From Bremerella alba (GTDB lineage: Bacteria > Planctomycetota > Planctomycetia > Pirellulales > Pirellulaceae), in contig NZ_JABRWO010000021.1 in assembly GCF_013618625.1 (NCBI RefSeq), positions 1-50,478 on the forward strand: a DNA stretch of 50,478 nt, read 5' to 3'. Numbering within the stretch: the first letter of the stretch is position 1; every line of letters begins with the position of its first letter. Under the pieces are notes generated by a model. The model saw only the letters and a program-made list of their open reading frames with translations. It had not been told where the DNA came from and searched no databases. Positions 43,625 through 50,478 of the stretch are shown in pieces. Made by a program: the position numbers and the translations under genes.

Positions 43625-45031
43625 CTATTCTACGGCAGCCACGGCGGGTGGCTTCCAGGTGCCGTCGAGAATGGACGGGTTCTTCTCAGATGGCCAGTAG
43701 AGGCGAAGCATTAAAATGAACTTGTCGTCGGGACAAGGAAGCCAATTTGATTCCTTCTTTGCGCCGGGACTTTCGTGCTGAATGTAAAGGTCAACCGAAC
43801 CATCAGCGTTCTTCTTCAGATCATTACGAGCACTAAGCGTATAGCGGTTCAGCTCATTTCCGTAGAAGAAGTACTTGTCGTTGTACATAGTCAATGACCA
43901 AAACCCATCGACAGGCGGCATCTGTCCTTTGGGAAAGTGCATTATGTATTTCTTCTTCCCGTCGTAGGCATCTCCCTTGGAATCATTGGTTGAGGTTGGG
44001 TAGACAGCATCTTGTGGGCGATTCGCTCCTAAGCCAATTGCCGTGATGAAAGCTCGCTGGAGATAATTTGTTCCGTACAGTCCGGTCTTGGTGGTAAAGA
44101 GCCAGCCGTTGATGTTTTTGCCCGCGTCATCGTAGTGACCGATAATCGTTTTGAAGGCCGTTTCGGGTACATCTTTGAGGGCGTCTTGCACGTCGGCCGG
44201 AAGCTTATCGAAAGCAAAGGGCTCGCCGGGAACGATCCCCAGGCTGGCCATCTTTTTGACGATCGGGGCGTCCGCTTCAACCGGTGGGTTGTCCTTCATC
44301 AGCGAAGCAAGCAGATTGAAATAGGTTGCCGTGTCCATGGAATTCACTTGCTCACGAACGGGCGTTTTCATGTCGATCGACGGATCCACCTTCCCGACTG
44401 GTGGCGTGTACGACTTGCCATAAGAACTGAGCGGCACAACGGAGATCTCATTTTGAAGTTTATGCACTGCCGCGTAGTCCTCCTCGGTACCGGTGCAATT
44501 GATACGCCCTAACAGCCAGACAATGCTCGTCGGGCTTTTGTATTGGGTAACTCCTTCGGGAAGTTTTCCGTCCCAACCAGGACCCGTGATGGCATAGGTT
44601 TGCGGTCCGGTCCCGGTAGTACGTTTTCCAGGGACCTCAAAGACATCAGTCCAACCATCGAGCATAGGGAAGAGATAGTAGCGATCGTTCGCGTCCGGCA
44701 GGTCTAGTACCCATGGTTCCTTAGCTACATCAACCCACGCAACTGTGTACAACGTGTCAGCGTTTGGTGCCGTGACATCATGAAACTCTGCGTTTGGGTA
44801 TTCTCTCAAGCGTGCGAACTGTCCCATTGGGGCATGGGTGTCTTTCGGCTCAGCGACGTTCGTCATCACACGGCGGGTGATCTCCATGGTGATGAGCGGA
44901 TAACCAAAGATGTACGCTTCCGAGGCAATACTCTTCGCCTGGTCCGGTGAGAGTTCGGCTGCTTTAACCAGATTGGTTTGGGCAACCATGCCCGACAACA
45001 CCAAAGCTGCAATCCAATATGATTTCATCAT
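43625..45031 (-). CDS. Exported DUF1254/DUF1214 protein
   Basis: 468 residues with a signal peptide (MKSYWIAALVLSGMVAQTNL, cleavage near KAAEL); the ATG at 45028 is equally possible because two Met codons are adjacent. DUF1254 is at the front (SEAYIFGYPLITMEITRRVM; PNADTLYTVAWVDVAKEPWV; YYLFPMLDGWTDVFEVPGKR). DUF1214 is at the back (PVDGFWSLTMYNDKYFFYGN; DGSVDLYIQHESPGAKKESN). Such two-domain proteins are widespread and exported; no enzymatic function is established. It has its own promoter region and is flanked by AraC on one side and the IS110 remnant on the other. Confidence 0.9.
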   Translation of the reverse strand: MMKSYWIAALVLSGMVAQTNLVKAAELSPDQAKSIASEAYIFGYPLITMEITRRVMTNVAEPKDTHAPMGQFARLREYPNAEFHDVTAPNADTLYTVAWVDVAKEPWVLDLPDANDRYYLFPMLDGWTDVFEVPGKRTTGTGPQTYAITGPGWDGKLPEGVTQYKSPTSIVWLLGRINCTGTEEDYAAVHKLQNEISVVPLSSYGKSYTPPVGKVDPSIDMKTPVREQVNSMDTATYFNLLASLMKDNPPVEADAPIVKKMASLGIVPGEPFAFDKLPADVQDALKDVPETAFKTIIGHYDDAGKNINGWLFTTKTGLYGTNYLQRAFITAIGLGANRPQDAVYPTSTNDSKGDAYDGKKKYIMHFPKGQMPPVDGFWSLTMYNDKYFFYGNELNRYTLSARNDLKKNADGSVDLYIQHESPGAKKESNWLPCPDDKFILMLRLYWPSEKNPSILDGTWKPPAVAAVE

Positions 45032-45239
45032 GTTCCCCGATAAGAATGGACAGATTCGCCCCTTGAGAATGCATCGCCTGTAATGTAAATCGTAGCTCTC
45101 AGGAATTTCTTATGGCAACGAATTTCTCTGTCTTTCATTGAGCTTTCTCGTTTTCGTAAATTTGCGAGGATGCCTTGCTTTGAGCCTGTCAAGCGAAATT
45201 CCGGCAAACATTTTAGAGTTGTGAGGACGGTTTTTGGCA

Positions 45240-45344
45240 TTAACTCTCGGTATAACCCGTCATGCGTGGTTCCGTCGCAGCAGCTACTGCCGCATGGGCC
45301 TTCAAGTGGTGTTGAGGCCCAACGGCTCTTGAATAAGGAGAACC
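45240..45344 (+). other. Possible 5' non-coding end of the IS110 remnant
   Basis: About 105 bases directly upstream of the IS110 transposase start appear to belong to the element, ending in an AAGGAG ribosome site (45335-45340). In IS110 elements this 5' non-coding segment encodes the bridge RNA that pairs with target and donor DNA. No RNA fold was computed and the outer boundary is uncertain. The 208 bases between this and the DUF1254 start hold no gene I can support. Confidence 0.35.
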
Positions 45345-45472
45345 ATGATAAGGTTCTACGACGGGTAACACCGTTTCTAATGTGGCGTGGATCTGCACAC
45401 TAAGAGGATGTACTTGTGCATCCTGGATCAGGATGGTAGTAAGCGACTGCATCGGAATGTGCAGGCCAACCT
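45345..45472 (+). pseudogene. IS110 family transposase, N-terminal remnant with two stops
   Basis: From the ATG at 45345 the frame reads MIRFYDG-stop-HRF-stop-CG then VDLHTKRMYLCILDQDGSKR and LHRNVQANL. This is the start of the DEDD/RuvC-like domain of IS110 transposases; the first catalytic Asp is in VDLH. The two TAA codons (45366 and 45378) sit where relatives have Gln and Tyr. After about 45472 the sequence becomes a TMEM175-like gene on the other strand, so the rest of the transposase is gone. Confidence 0.7.
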
Positions 45473-45580
45473 ACGTGCGTTTCTATCCGTTCCATGCGGA
45501 ACTTTCATCTCGAGTACCATCACCGTGATAGCAATGGCCAACACGCCGTCACTGAACGCTTCCATTCGCGTGCTTTTCAT
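45473..45580 (-). pseudogene. TMEM175/DUF1211 family potassium channel-like protein, N-terminal remnant
   Basis: Minus strand from the ATG at 45580: MKSTRMEAFSDGVLAIAITV then MVLEMKVPHGTDRNAR, the first membrane helix of bacterial TMEM175 (the FSDG and ITIMVLE motif). The frame then runs into the antisense of the IS110 remnant. Only about 36 of roughly 200 residues remain. The IS110 insertion and a later deletion most simply explain the join. Confidence 0.72.
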
Positions 45581-45665
45581 TTTGTAAGCAACTCTCCAAA
45601 TGGAATCTCTGCACAAGTTAATTTCGGCACGCACAATCACTAAAAATTCGCCGCAGCTACCCCGC

Positions 45666-45693
45666 AGAGTCAGCCTCTTCGTGCTGACTCTTT
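45666..45693. terminator. Bidirectional-looking hairpin between remnants and the YcaC-like gene
   Basis: AGAGTCAGC (45666-45674) pairs perfectly with GCTGACTCT (45683-45691) across an 8-base loop, with TT following on the plus strand. It lies about 110 bases beyond the stop of the minus-strand gene at 45800, so it may terminate that transcript; the T-run is short. Confidence 0.4.
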
Positions 45694-45799
45694 AGTCACT
45701 CCTGAGGTGTACTCTCCGAACCCTATTTCGAAGTGCAACCATGCGTTTGCACCGATTCGAGTCTTCCGATCCCGTGGGCGATGACGAGAAAGCGAAGTA

Positions 45800-46429
45800 C
45801 TACTTTTTGGCCGCTTGCAGCATTTTGTAGCTGGTCATCAAGTTGCGATAGTTGGGCAAGTGATTCGAAAGGAGGGTCCCCAATCCCTCCATGTCATTTC
45901 GCCAATCGCGATGCAGTTCACAAGCGACCGAGAACCAATTCATGAGTTGTACGCCGGCCGCCGACATTCTTTGCCAGGCTGCCTGTTGAACGGTTGTATT
46001 AAATGTTCCCGAGGCATCTGTCACAACGAAAACGTCGAAACCTTCTTCGATCGCTGATAGGGCTGGGAAGGTAACACAGACATCAGTTACCACCCCTGCG
46101 ATGATCAATTGTTTACGTCCGGTGTTTTTAATGGCTTGAACGAACTCTTCGTTATCCCAGGCGTTGATCTGACCGGGGCGACGAATGAATGGGGCATTCG
46201 GGAATAGATTGAGGATCTCGGGAACCATCGGACCGTTAGGGCCTTCGTCAAAGCTCGTGGTTAGAATCGTTGGCAACTCAAAGAACTTACCAACGTCCGC
46301 AAGAGCCAATACGTTGTTTTTGAAGTCGTCCGGAGAAAAATCTTGAACAAGTGAAATCAGGCCTGACTGATGATCGACCAAGAGCAGTGTCGCGTCGTCT
46401 TTGGATAGCTTTTTGTAGGAAACCGTCAT
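45800..46429 (-). CDS. YcaC-type isochorismatase family hydrolase
   Basis: 209 residues from the ATG at 46429, in better register with relatives than the in-frame GTG at 46438. Asp19 (DATLLLVDHQSGLISLVQ) and the catalytic Cys (IAGVVTDVCVTFPALSAIEE) are present, with PFIRRPGQINAWDNEEFVQA between them, characteristic of the YcaC subgroup. These octameric cytosolic hydrolases have no settled substrate. The second such hydrolase in the window (38588) belongs to a different subgroup, so this is not a tandem duplicate. It follows the DMT transporter gene on the same strand. Confidence 0.88.
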   Translation of the reverse strand: MTVSYKKLSKDDATLLLVDHQSGLISLVQDFSPDDFKNNVLALADVGKFFELPTILTTSFDEGPNGPMVPEILNLFPNAPFIRRPGQINAWDNEEFVQAIKNTGRKQLIIAGVVTDVCVTFPALSAIEEGFDVFVVTDASGTFNTTVQQAAWQRMSAAGVQLMNWFSVACELHRDWRNDMEGLGTLLSNHLPNYRNLMTSYKMLQAAKK

Positions 46430-46481
46430 AGGAATCACTTTGAGATGGAAGGGAGTTTTTGGGATCGTAGCTGAAGTTCAG

Positions 46482-46961
46482 CTACATATTTGTACTCTGT
46501 CGCGGTGTGGAATCATTCTGAAATCGCTGAAGAAGGATCACTCCGCCAACAATAAGACCCGCTCCAAGCACTCGGCCAAGATTGATGGGTTGTGGATGGG
46601 CGACCAAGACATGGAAGTGGTCCAATATCAACGAAATGATCATTTGCCCAGCAACGATCGAGGCAAATGTCAATCCGGAACCCAGCTTGGGAAACGTCAA
46701 AATAACTGTGGTGACGTAGGCAGCACTGAGGATTCCGCCGGTCCAGTAGAACCACGATGCTTGTTTGACGCCTTCCCAGGAAGGTGATTGTCTTGTTACC
46801 AGTACGTATGCCATCAGCGCCAAGGCACCGACAGAGAAGGAGACTAACGCAGCATAGCTAGGATTTGCGAGTGCTTTTCCAAGTTTGGAATTGACGCCAC
46901 CCTGCAACGGCAGTGCAGACCCGGCTGCCAAAGCCAAAAGTATCCAAGTTAGTTTATCCAT
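46482..46961 (-). CDS. DMT family transporter (DUF606/YdcZ-like)
   Basis: 159 residues with about five membrane helices, for example LTWILLALAAGSALPLQGGV, AALVSFSVGALALMAYVLVT and GRVLGAGLIVGGVILLQRF. Length and layout match the small EamA/DUF606 half-transporters, which usually work as dimers or pairs. It sits 52 bases upstream of the YcaC-like gene and 58 bases after the OYE gene on the same strand, so the three may form one operon. The substrate is unknown. Confidence 0.85.
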   Translation of the reverse strand: MDKLTWILLALAAGSALPLQGGVNSKLGKALANPSYAALVSFSVGALALMAYVLVTRQSPSWEGVKQASWFYWTGGILSAAYVTTVILTFPKLGSGLTFASIVAGQMIISLILDHFHVLVAHPQPINLGRVLGAGLIVGGVILLQRFQNDSTPRQSTNM

Positions 46962-47019
46962 GGCTCTAGTGACCCTTAAGAATTCGTCAGTTGTATCGCT
47001 TCGTGAAATTCAAGTGGAA

Positions 47020-48117
47020 CTACGTGACCTGCGTCATGATTGGATAGTCCGTGTAGCCCTTCGGCCCCGGAGTATAGAAAGTCGCTGGATCCGACGAATT
47101 CAATGGTGCGTTAGCTTCGAAGCGAGCAGGAAGGTCGGGATTGGCAATAAAGCTTTGTCCAAACGCAATGGCATCGGCGTCCAAAGCTTCAATTGTCGCA
47201 ACTGCCGATTGCCTGTCGTAGCCACCATTGGCAATCAGGTTTCCATCGTAAGTTTGCCGAATAAATGGCGTTACGCGCGGGGCATCCGGATTGAACAATC
47301 TACCTGGTCGAATCGCCTCGGCAACGTGAAGGTAGGATAGATCATACGTACTCAGCATATCGGCGGCCTGGATAAATAGCGATCCCGGGTTACTATCTCG
47401 CATTCCGTGGGCATTCATGGTGGGGCTAAGGCGAACGCCGGTGCGATCTGAAGACCAAGAGGAAGTAACCGCTTCCACGACTTCTCAAAGGAAACGGAGG
47501 CGATTGGACACCGATCCACCGTACTCGTCTGAGCGTTGATTCGATGCATCGCGAAGGAACTGATCAATCAAATAGCCGTTGGCGGCATGTATCTCGACCC
47601 CATCGAAGCCTGCCTCACGACCTCGACGCGTTGCGGCAGCGTACTCGTCAATGATGCTTCGTATTTCGGCAATTGTTCGTTCATGAGGAGTAACAAATGG
47701 CTTCTTGCCAGTTGCTGTATGCGCTTCGCCGATCGCCGGGATAGCACTTGGAGCGACCGGTAGCTGACCTTCGTTATAATCCGGATGAGATACACGGCCC
47801 ATGTGCCAGAGTTGGAGAAAGATGCGTCCGCCAGCAGCATGAACTGCGTTGGTAGCATGCCGCCACCCGTTAACCTGATCAGACGTGTAAATTGCCGGAG
47901 CACCGTGCCATCCGTATCCTTGGCTGCTAATCGCGGTGGCCTCGGAGATGATTAAGGCTGCGCTAGAACGCTGCCGGTAGTACTCCACCATTAGCTCGTT
48001 CGGTACTCGATTGGTTGACCGGGCACGCGTTAATGGAGCCATAATCACGCGATGTGGAATCTTGATCGCCCCTAAATTCAGAGGTTGGAACAAGATGTCG
48101 TTGGGATCTATTGTCAT
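47020..48117 (-). pseudogene. Old Yellow Enzyme / alkene reductase interrupted by TGA
   Basis: From the ATG at 48117 one frame covers a whole OYE-type protein of 365 codons apart from TGA at 47485-47487, inside NRLRFL-stop-EVVEAV, where relatives have a Leu. FMN and substrate motifs are intact: VIMAPLTRARSTNRVPNELM, LIISEATAISSQGYGWHGAP, RIFLQLWHMGRVSHPDY and FDGVEIHAANGYLIDQF. The segment after the stop continues the barrel (DRTGVRLSPTMNAHGMRDSN, AIAFGQSFIANPDLP). OYE enzymes reduce activated alkenes with NAD(P)H. The change is one base from TTG or TTA. It is divergent from a LysR regulator, the usual arrangement. Confidence 0.85.
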
Positions 48118-48237
48118 TGGTGTTCTCTTTTGGCAGGGACCGTGAGGGATCACAGGGAATCATAGCGATTGCGATTGTGATTTATAAAATATATAAAAAC
48201 GAATACAGTCATGTGAAAAACGTATAAGGGGCGTTTC
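48118..48237. promoter_or_regulatory. Divergent OYE/LysR control region
   Basis: The 120 bases between the divergent OYE and LysR starts include a very AT-rich core (TTTATAAAATATATAAAAAC near 48181-48200) suited to a -10 element and LTTR binding. A GATTGCGATTG run at 48167-48177 shares nine bases with the AraC-side repeats. An exact T-N11-A box could not be chosen with confidence. Confidence 0.4.
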
Positions 48238-49146
48238 ATGGAATTGCGGCATTTGCGTTACTTTGTTGCCGTCGCGACGGAACTCAGCTTTTCTCGTGCT
48301 GCTGAATCTCAGTTTGTTGCTCAACCGGCACTAAGCACCCAAATTGCGGACTTGGAAAAGGAAATCGGAGCAAGGTTGTTGTTTCGTAACAAACGGGTTG
48401 TCAGGTTAACGCCGGCAGGTTCGCTCTTCTTGAAGGAAGCCCGAGCAATTCTGAAGGCTGCGGATGAAGCGAAGAGCAAAGCACTGAACGCCTCGCGGGG
48501 AGAGTTGGGGCAACTTAGGGTGGGATTTTTCGCGGCACCGATGATGTATCTTCTTCCTGATCTCATCCGAAGTTTCCGATTGGAATATCCCAAGGTGACC
48601 ACACATCTGCACGAACTTACTCCTGATCGACAGTTGGTTGCTTTTGCAAACGATGAGCTTGATATTGGATTCACTCGCCCACTACCGTCTGGCAATCTAG
48701 GATTGACAGAGGAAGTTCTGTTTCGAGAACGATTCTTCGCTGTCGTACCCCAGACACATCGACTTGCCACTCGCAAACGAGTTCGGCTAGTTGACCTGGC
48801 AAACGAACCGTTCGTACTCTTAAACCGAGAAGTGGCATGTGGGCTGTACGATCACATTATTCATTCCTGTCGCGAGCATGCCTTCTCTCCTGATGTCAAA
48901 CTATCGCCCGAACTTATGACAGCCGTACTAACGCTGGTCGCTGCTGAACAGGGAGTGAGTATCATTCCTGAAGGCGTGCGGAACCTTCGTCGCAGACAAG
49001 TCGCTTACATTCCAATTTCGCCGGCCATAGAACCGATCCCTTTGGTAATGTGTTGGCGCAATGACTCGATATCGCCGACCATGCCGAATTTTCGGAAGCT
49101 TGTTCAGCAGTGCTTGCCGCGACTTCGACAAGCGGAACGCACTTAA
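48238..49146 (+). CDS. LysR family transcriptional regulator
   Basis: 302 residues, standard length. The N-terminal winged helix-turn-helix reads ELRHLRYFVAVATELSFSRA then PALSTQIADLEKEIGARLLF and VVRLTPAGSLFLKEAR. The effector domain follows (LRVGFFAAPMMYLLPDLIRS; ELDIGFTRPLPSGNLGLTEE; LVAAEQGVSIIPEGVRNL). It is transcribed away from the OYE gene, so it most likely regulates that gene and its downstream partners, as well as itself, in response to an electrophile or aromatic acid (inference). It is convergent with the flavoprotein gene, 7 bases apart. Confidence 0.92.
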   Translation: MELRHLRYFVAVATELSFSRAAESQFVAQPALSTQIADLEKEIGARLLFRNKRVVRLTPAGSLFLKEARAILKAADEAKSKALNASRGELGQLRVGFFAAPMMYLLPDLIRSFRLEYPKVTTHLHELTPDRQLVAFANDELDIGFTRPLPSGNLGLTEEVLFRERFFAVVPQTHRLATRKRVRLVDLANEPFVLLNREVACGLYDHIIHSCREHAFSPDVKLSPELMTAVLTLVAAEQGVSIIPEGVRNLRRRQVAYIPISPAIEPIPLVMCWRNDSISPTMPNFRKLVQQCLPRLRQAERT

Positions 49147-49153
49147 CACATGG

Positions 49154-50308
49154 CTAAATGTTGATACTAGCAAGCAGTGCTCCCAAGCCTTCGGAAAGCG
49201 TTGGGTGGGGGTAAATCGTGTCTCGAATTGTATGGTAAGGCAGTCCGGCGATCATGGCGGTCTGCACGGCCGCTAACATTTCAGATGACTCAACACCAAG
49301 TGCAGAAAAACCAAGGATTCGCCTATCGTGACCAACTATAATCTTCGCAAACCCCTCAGTCTCTGAGAGCGTACGGGTACGCAGGATGGCGGCCATGGGA
49401 ATCGTTGCCACTTGGTGGGGAATCGCTTGTTGTTTCGCCTGGGTCTCTGTCAGCCCTATTCGTGACAATGGCGGGTCAGTAAATAGAACATACGGAATGA
49501 GTCGTCCGTTAGTGCTCCGATCTCCGCCCTGCAAGTTGTCGCGTACGATTCGAAAGTCGTCCAAACTGACATGGGTGAACATTGGGCTACCGGCAACGTC
49601 CCCCATGGCCCAGATGTTTTCGACTGTCGTTTCTAACCGCTCGTTTACTTTGATATGCCCCCGTTCGGTCAACTCGACGCCGGCTGATATGGCATTTAGT
49701 CGATCCGTATTGGGAGTCCGGCCGGCTGCAACGAGAATGTCGCTCACTTCCAATACCGTAGGCCGACCTTGGCTGATCACGTCCAGCATTACCTCCTCTC
49801 CACTACGACCTGCGACGTGTTGCAAATTCGTATCCAGCAAAATTTCGATTCCGTTCCTTTTAAGTATCTCGAGAATTGCGTCGGAAACATCGTCGTCTTC
49901 ATGTGGCAATAGTCGCGTCCCTTTTTCCACAATTGTGATGCGGCTACCGAGTCGGGCGAGTGCTTGAGCCGTTTCCAGGCCAACGTAACCACCGCCTAGT
50001 ATGGCAAGATGATTGGGTACATGCTCCAAGTCGAGCGTTTCAACATGGGTCATTGGTCCTGCTTCCCGCAATCCAAGGACGTCGGGGATACTCGCTCGTG
50101 ATCCGGTGGCGATGAAGATACGCTCGCCTTGCACGGTCAGACGGCTTCCATCCCGCTTCGCTACATCGACAAGGGTGTTCGAGAGGAAACTGCCTTTACC
50201 GTAAAGAACCGGAACCCCGCTCGCCGCGAACCGTTTCTGATGAATCTCGGCGAGATCGTGGACCATCGCCTTCTTTCGTTGAAGAACGCGGGCCATGTCG
50301 ACCGACAC
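49154..50308 (-). CDS. Pyridine nucleotide-disulfide oxidoreductase, 5' end damaged
   Basis: 384 residues readable from GTG at 50308, which is inside the protein rather than its true start. Present are VQGERIFIATGSRASIPDVL, the NAD loop AILGGGYVGLETAQALARLG, the FAD-binding ENIWAMGDVAG and the C-terminal dimer motif YPHPTLSEGLGALLASINI with the catalytic His-Glu pair. Upstream the protein text goes on in frame (DRAAEFGVSTGA) to a TAG at 50357-50359. Further upstream only shifted pieces (GLPTT, YALAV) recall the GG-x-C-x4-C-x-P-x-K redox-active region. The FAD-binding start and the Cys pair are not readable, so this mercuric-reductase-like gene is probably broken or truncated near the window edge. 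Confidence 0.78.
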   Translation of the reverse strand: MSVDMARVLQRKKAMVHDLAEIHQKRFAASGVPVLYGKGSFLSNTLVDVAKRDGSRLTVQGERIFIATGSRASIPDVLGLREAGPMTHVETLDLEHVPNHLAILGGGYVGLETAQALARLGSRITIVEKGTRLLPHEDDDVSDAILEILKRNGIEILLDTNLQHVAGRSGEEVMLDVISQGRPTVLEVSDILVAAGRTPNTDRLNAISAGVELTERGHIKVNERLETTVENIWAMGDVAGSPMFTHVSLDDFRIVRDNLQGGDRSTNGRLIPYVLFTDPPLSRIGLTETQAKQQAIPHQVATIPMAAILRTRTLSETEGFAKIIVGHDRRILGFSALGVESSEMLAAVQTAMIAGLPYHTIRDTIYPHPTLSEGLGALLASINI

Positions 50309-50478
50309 CGCCCCGGTACTGACACCGAACTCTGCGGCTCGGTCGACAATCCACGGCTAACGCATACTAAGTCGTTGGCAGGCCTATGATTTCCGCTAGG
50401 AAGTTCACGTTCCAGCCTGCCATACGCCGCCGCATCACGATGCTTTCCTTGCTTTTCTGCTGTTTGATCAAGCTGATC

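Noticed and set aside
47485-47487. Selenocysteine or stop readthrough in the OYE gene
   Set aside because: The position aligns with Leu, not Cys, and no SECIS-like hairpin was seen just downstream; nonsense mutation or sequencing error is simpler.
1-50478. CRISPR arrays, rRNA genes or complete tRNA genes
   Set aside because: No regularly spaced repeats, no rRNA-like conserved stretches and no full cloverleaf were recognised by eye; only a 15-base tRNA-Pro-like 3' fragment at 26920.

Overview
The window looks like a chromosomal segment of a planctomycete, most likely a relative of the Pirellulaceae. The reasons are family content typical of that group: PSCyt1/DUF1587-1592-1588-1585 and PSCyt1/DUF1549/DUF1553 cytochrome proteins, their DUF1552 and DUF1501 Tat-exported partners, DUF1559 prepilin-like proteins with small carboxypeptidase-regulatory-like lipoproteins, ECF sigma factors paired with FecR-domain or Ser/Thr-kinase partners, and a planctomycete-type tyrosine integrase. 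The lineage is inferred from memory of families; no database was consulted.

Region 1 (1-18.7 kb) is core-like planctomycete 'sigma factor plus surface protein' territory. After two scrambled IS3 fragments there is an operon of ECF sigma factor, membrane FecR protein with a C-terminal CBM9/DOMON-like domain, a di-haem DUF1592-type protein, DUF1552, a secreted protein, a broken DUF1559 gene and a lipoprotein. A DUF1549/DUF1553-DUF1501 operon follows on the minus strand. Divergent from it is a second module: ECF sigma, FecR-LamG, an intact DUF1559 and a lipoprotein.

Region 2 (18.8-29.8 kb) is a genomic island. Its left side is the C-terminal part of a tyrosine recombinase cut by an ISAs1-type element; its right side is a large serine recombinase with one in-frame stop, next to the severed 5' end of a metallo-beta-lactamase-fold gene. 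Its cargo is an unrecognised gene, a McrB-type AAA+ motor, a DUF2357/McrC-like PD-(D/E)XK nuclease and a DUF6946-like gene carrying two compensating frameshifts. This McrBC-like locus with a DUF6946 companion is the best candidate for an under-described defence system here.

Region 3 (29.9-37.1 kb) has an NAD(P)-binding protein and an exported cupin on the minus strand, a sigma factor coupled to a 1215-residue kinase-AAA-TPR protein, and a degenerate tyrosine integrase.

Region 4 (37.2-50.5 kb) is a run of mostly minus-strand small-molecule and stress enzymes: alpha/beta hydrolase, Ohr/OsmC-like protein, two isochorismatase-type hydrolases, nitronate monooxygenase-like enzyme, 4-OT tautomerase, two SDRs, an AraC regulator with a candidate direct-repeat operator, DUF1254/DUF1214 protein, DMT transporter, an OYE gene interrupted by TGA, a divergent LysR regulator and a 5'-damaged flavoprotein disulfide reductase. 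It resembles an accessory detoxification cluster, probably acquired horizontally. It is split by an IS110 remnant abutting a TMEM175 remnant.

An unusual number of genes carry one stop or a pair of frameshifts. This is either real decay in an accessory region or consensus errors in the assembly. No rRNA gene, complete tRNA gene or CRISPR array was seen.
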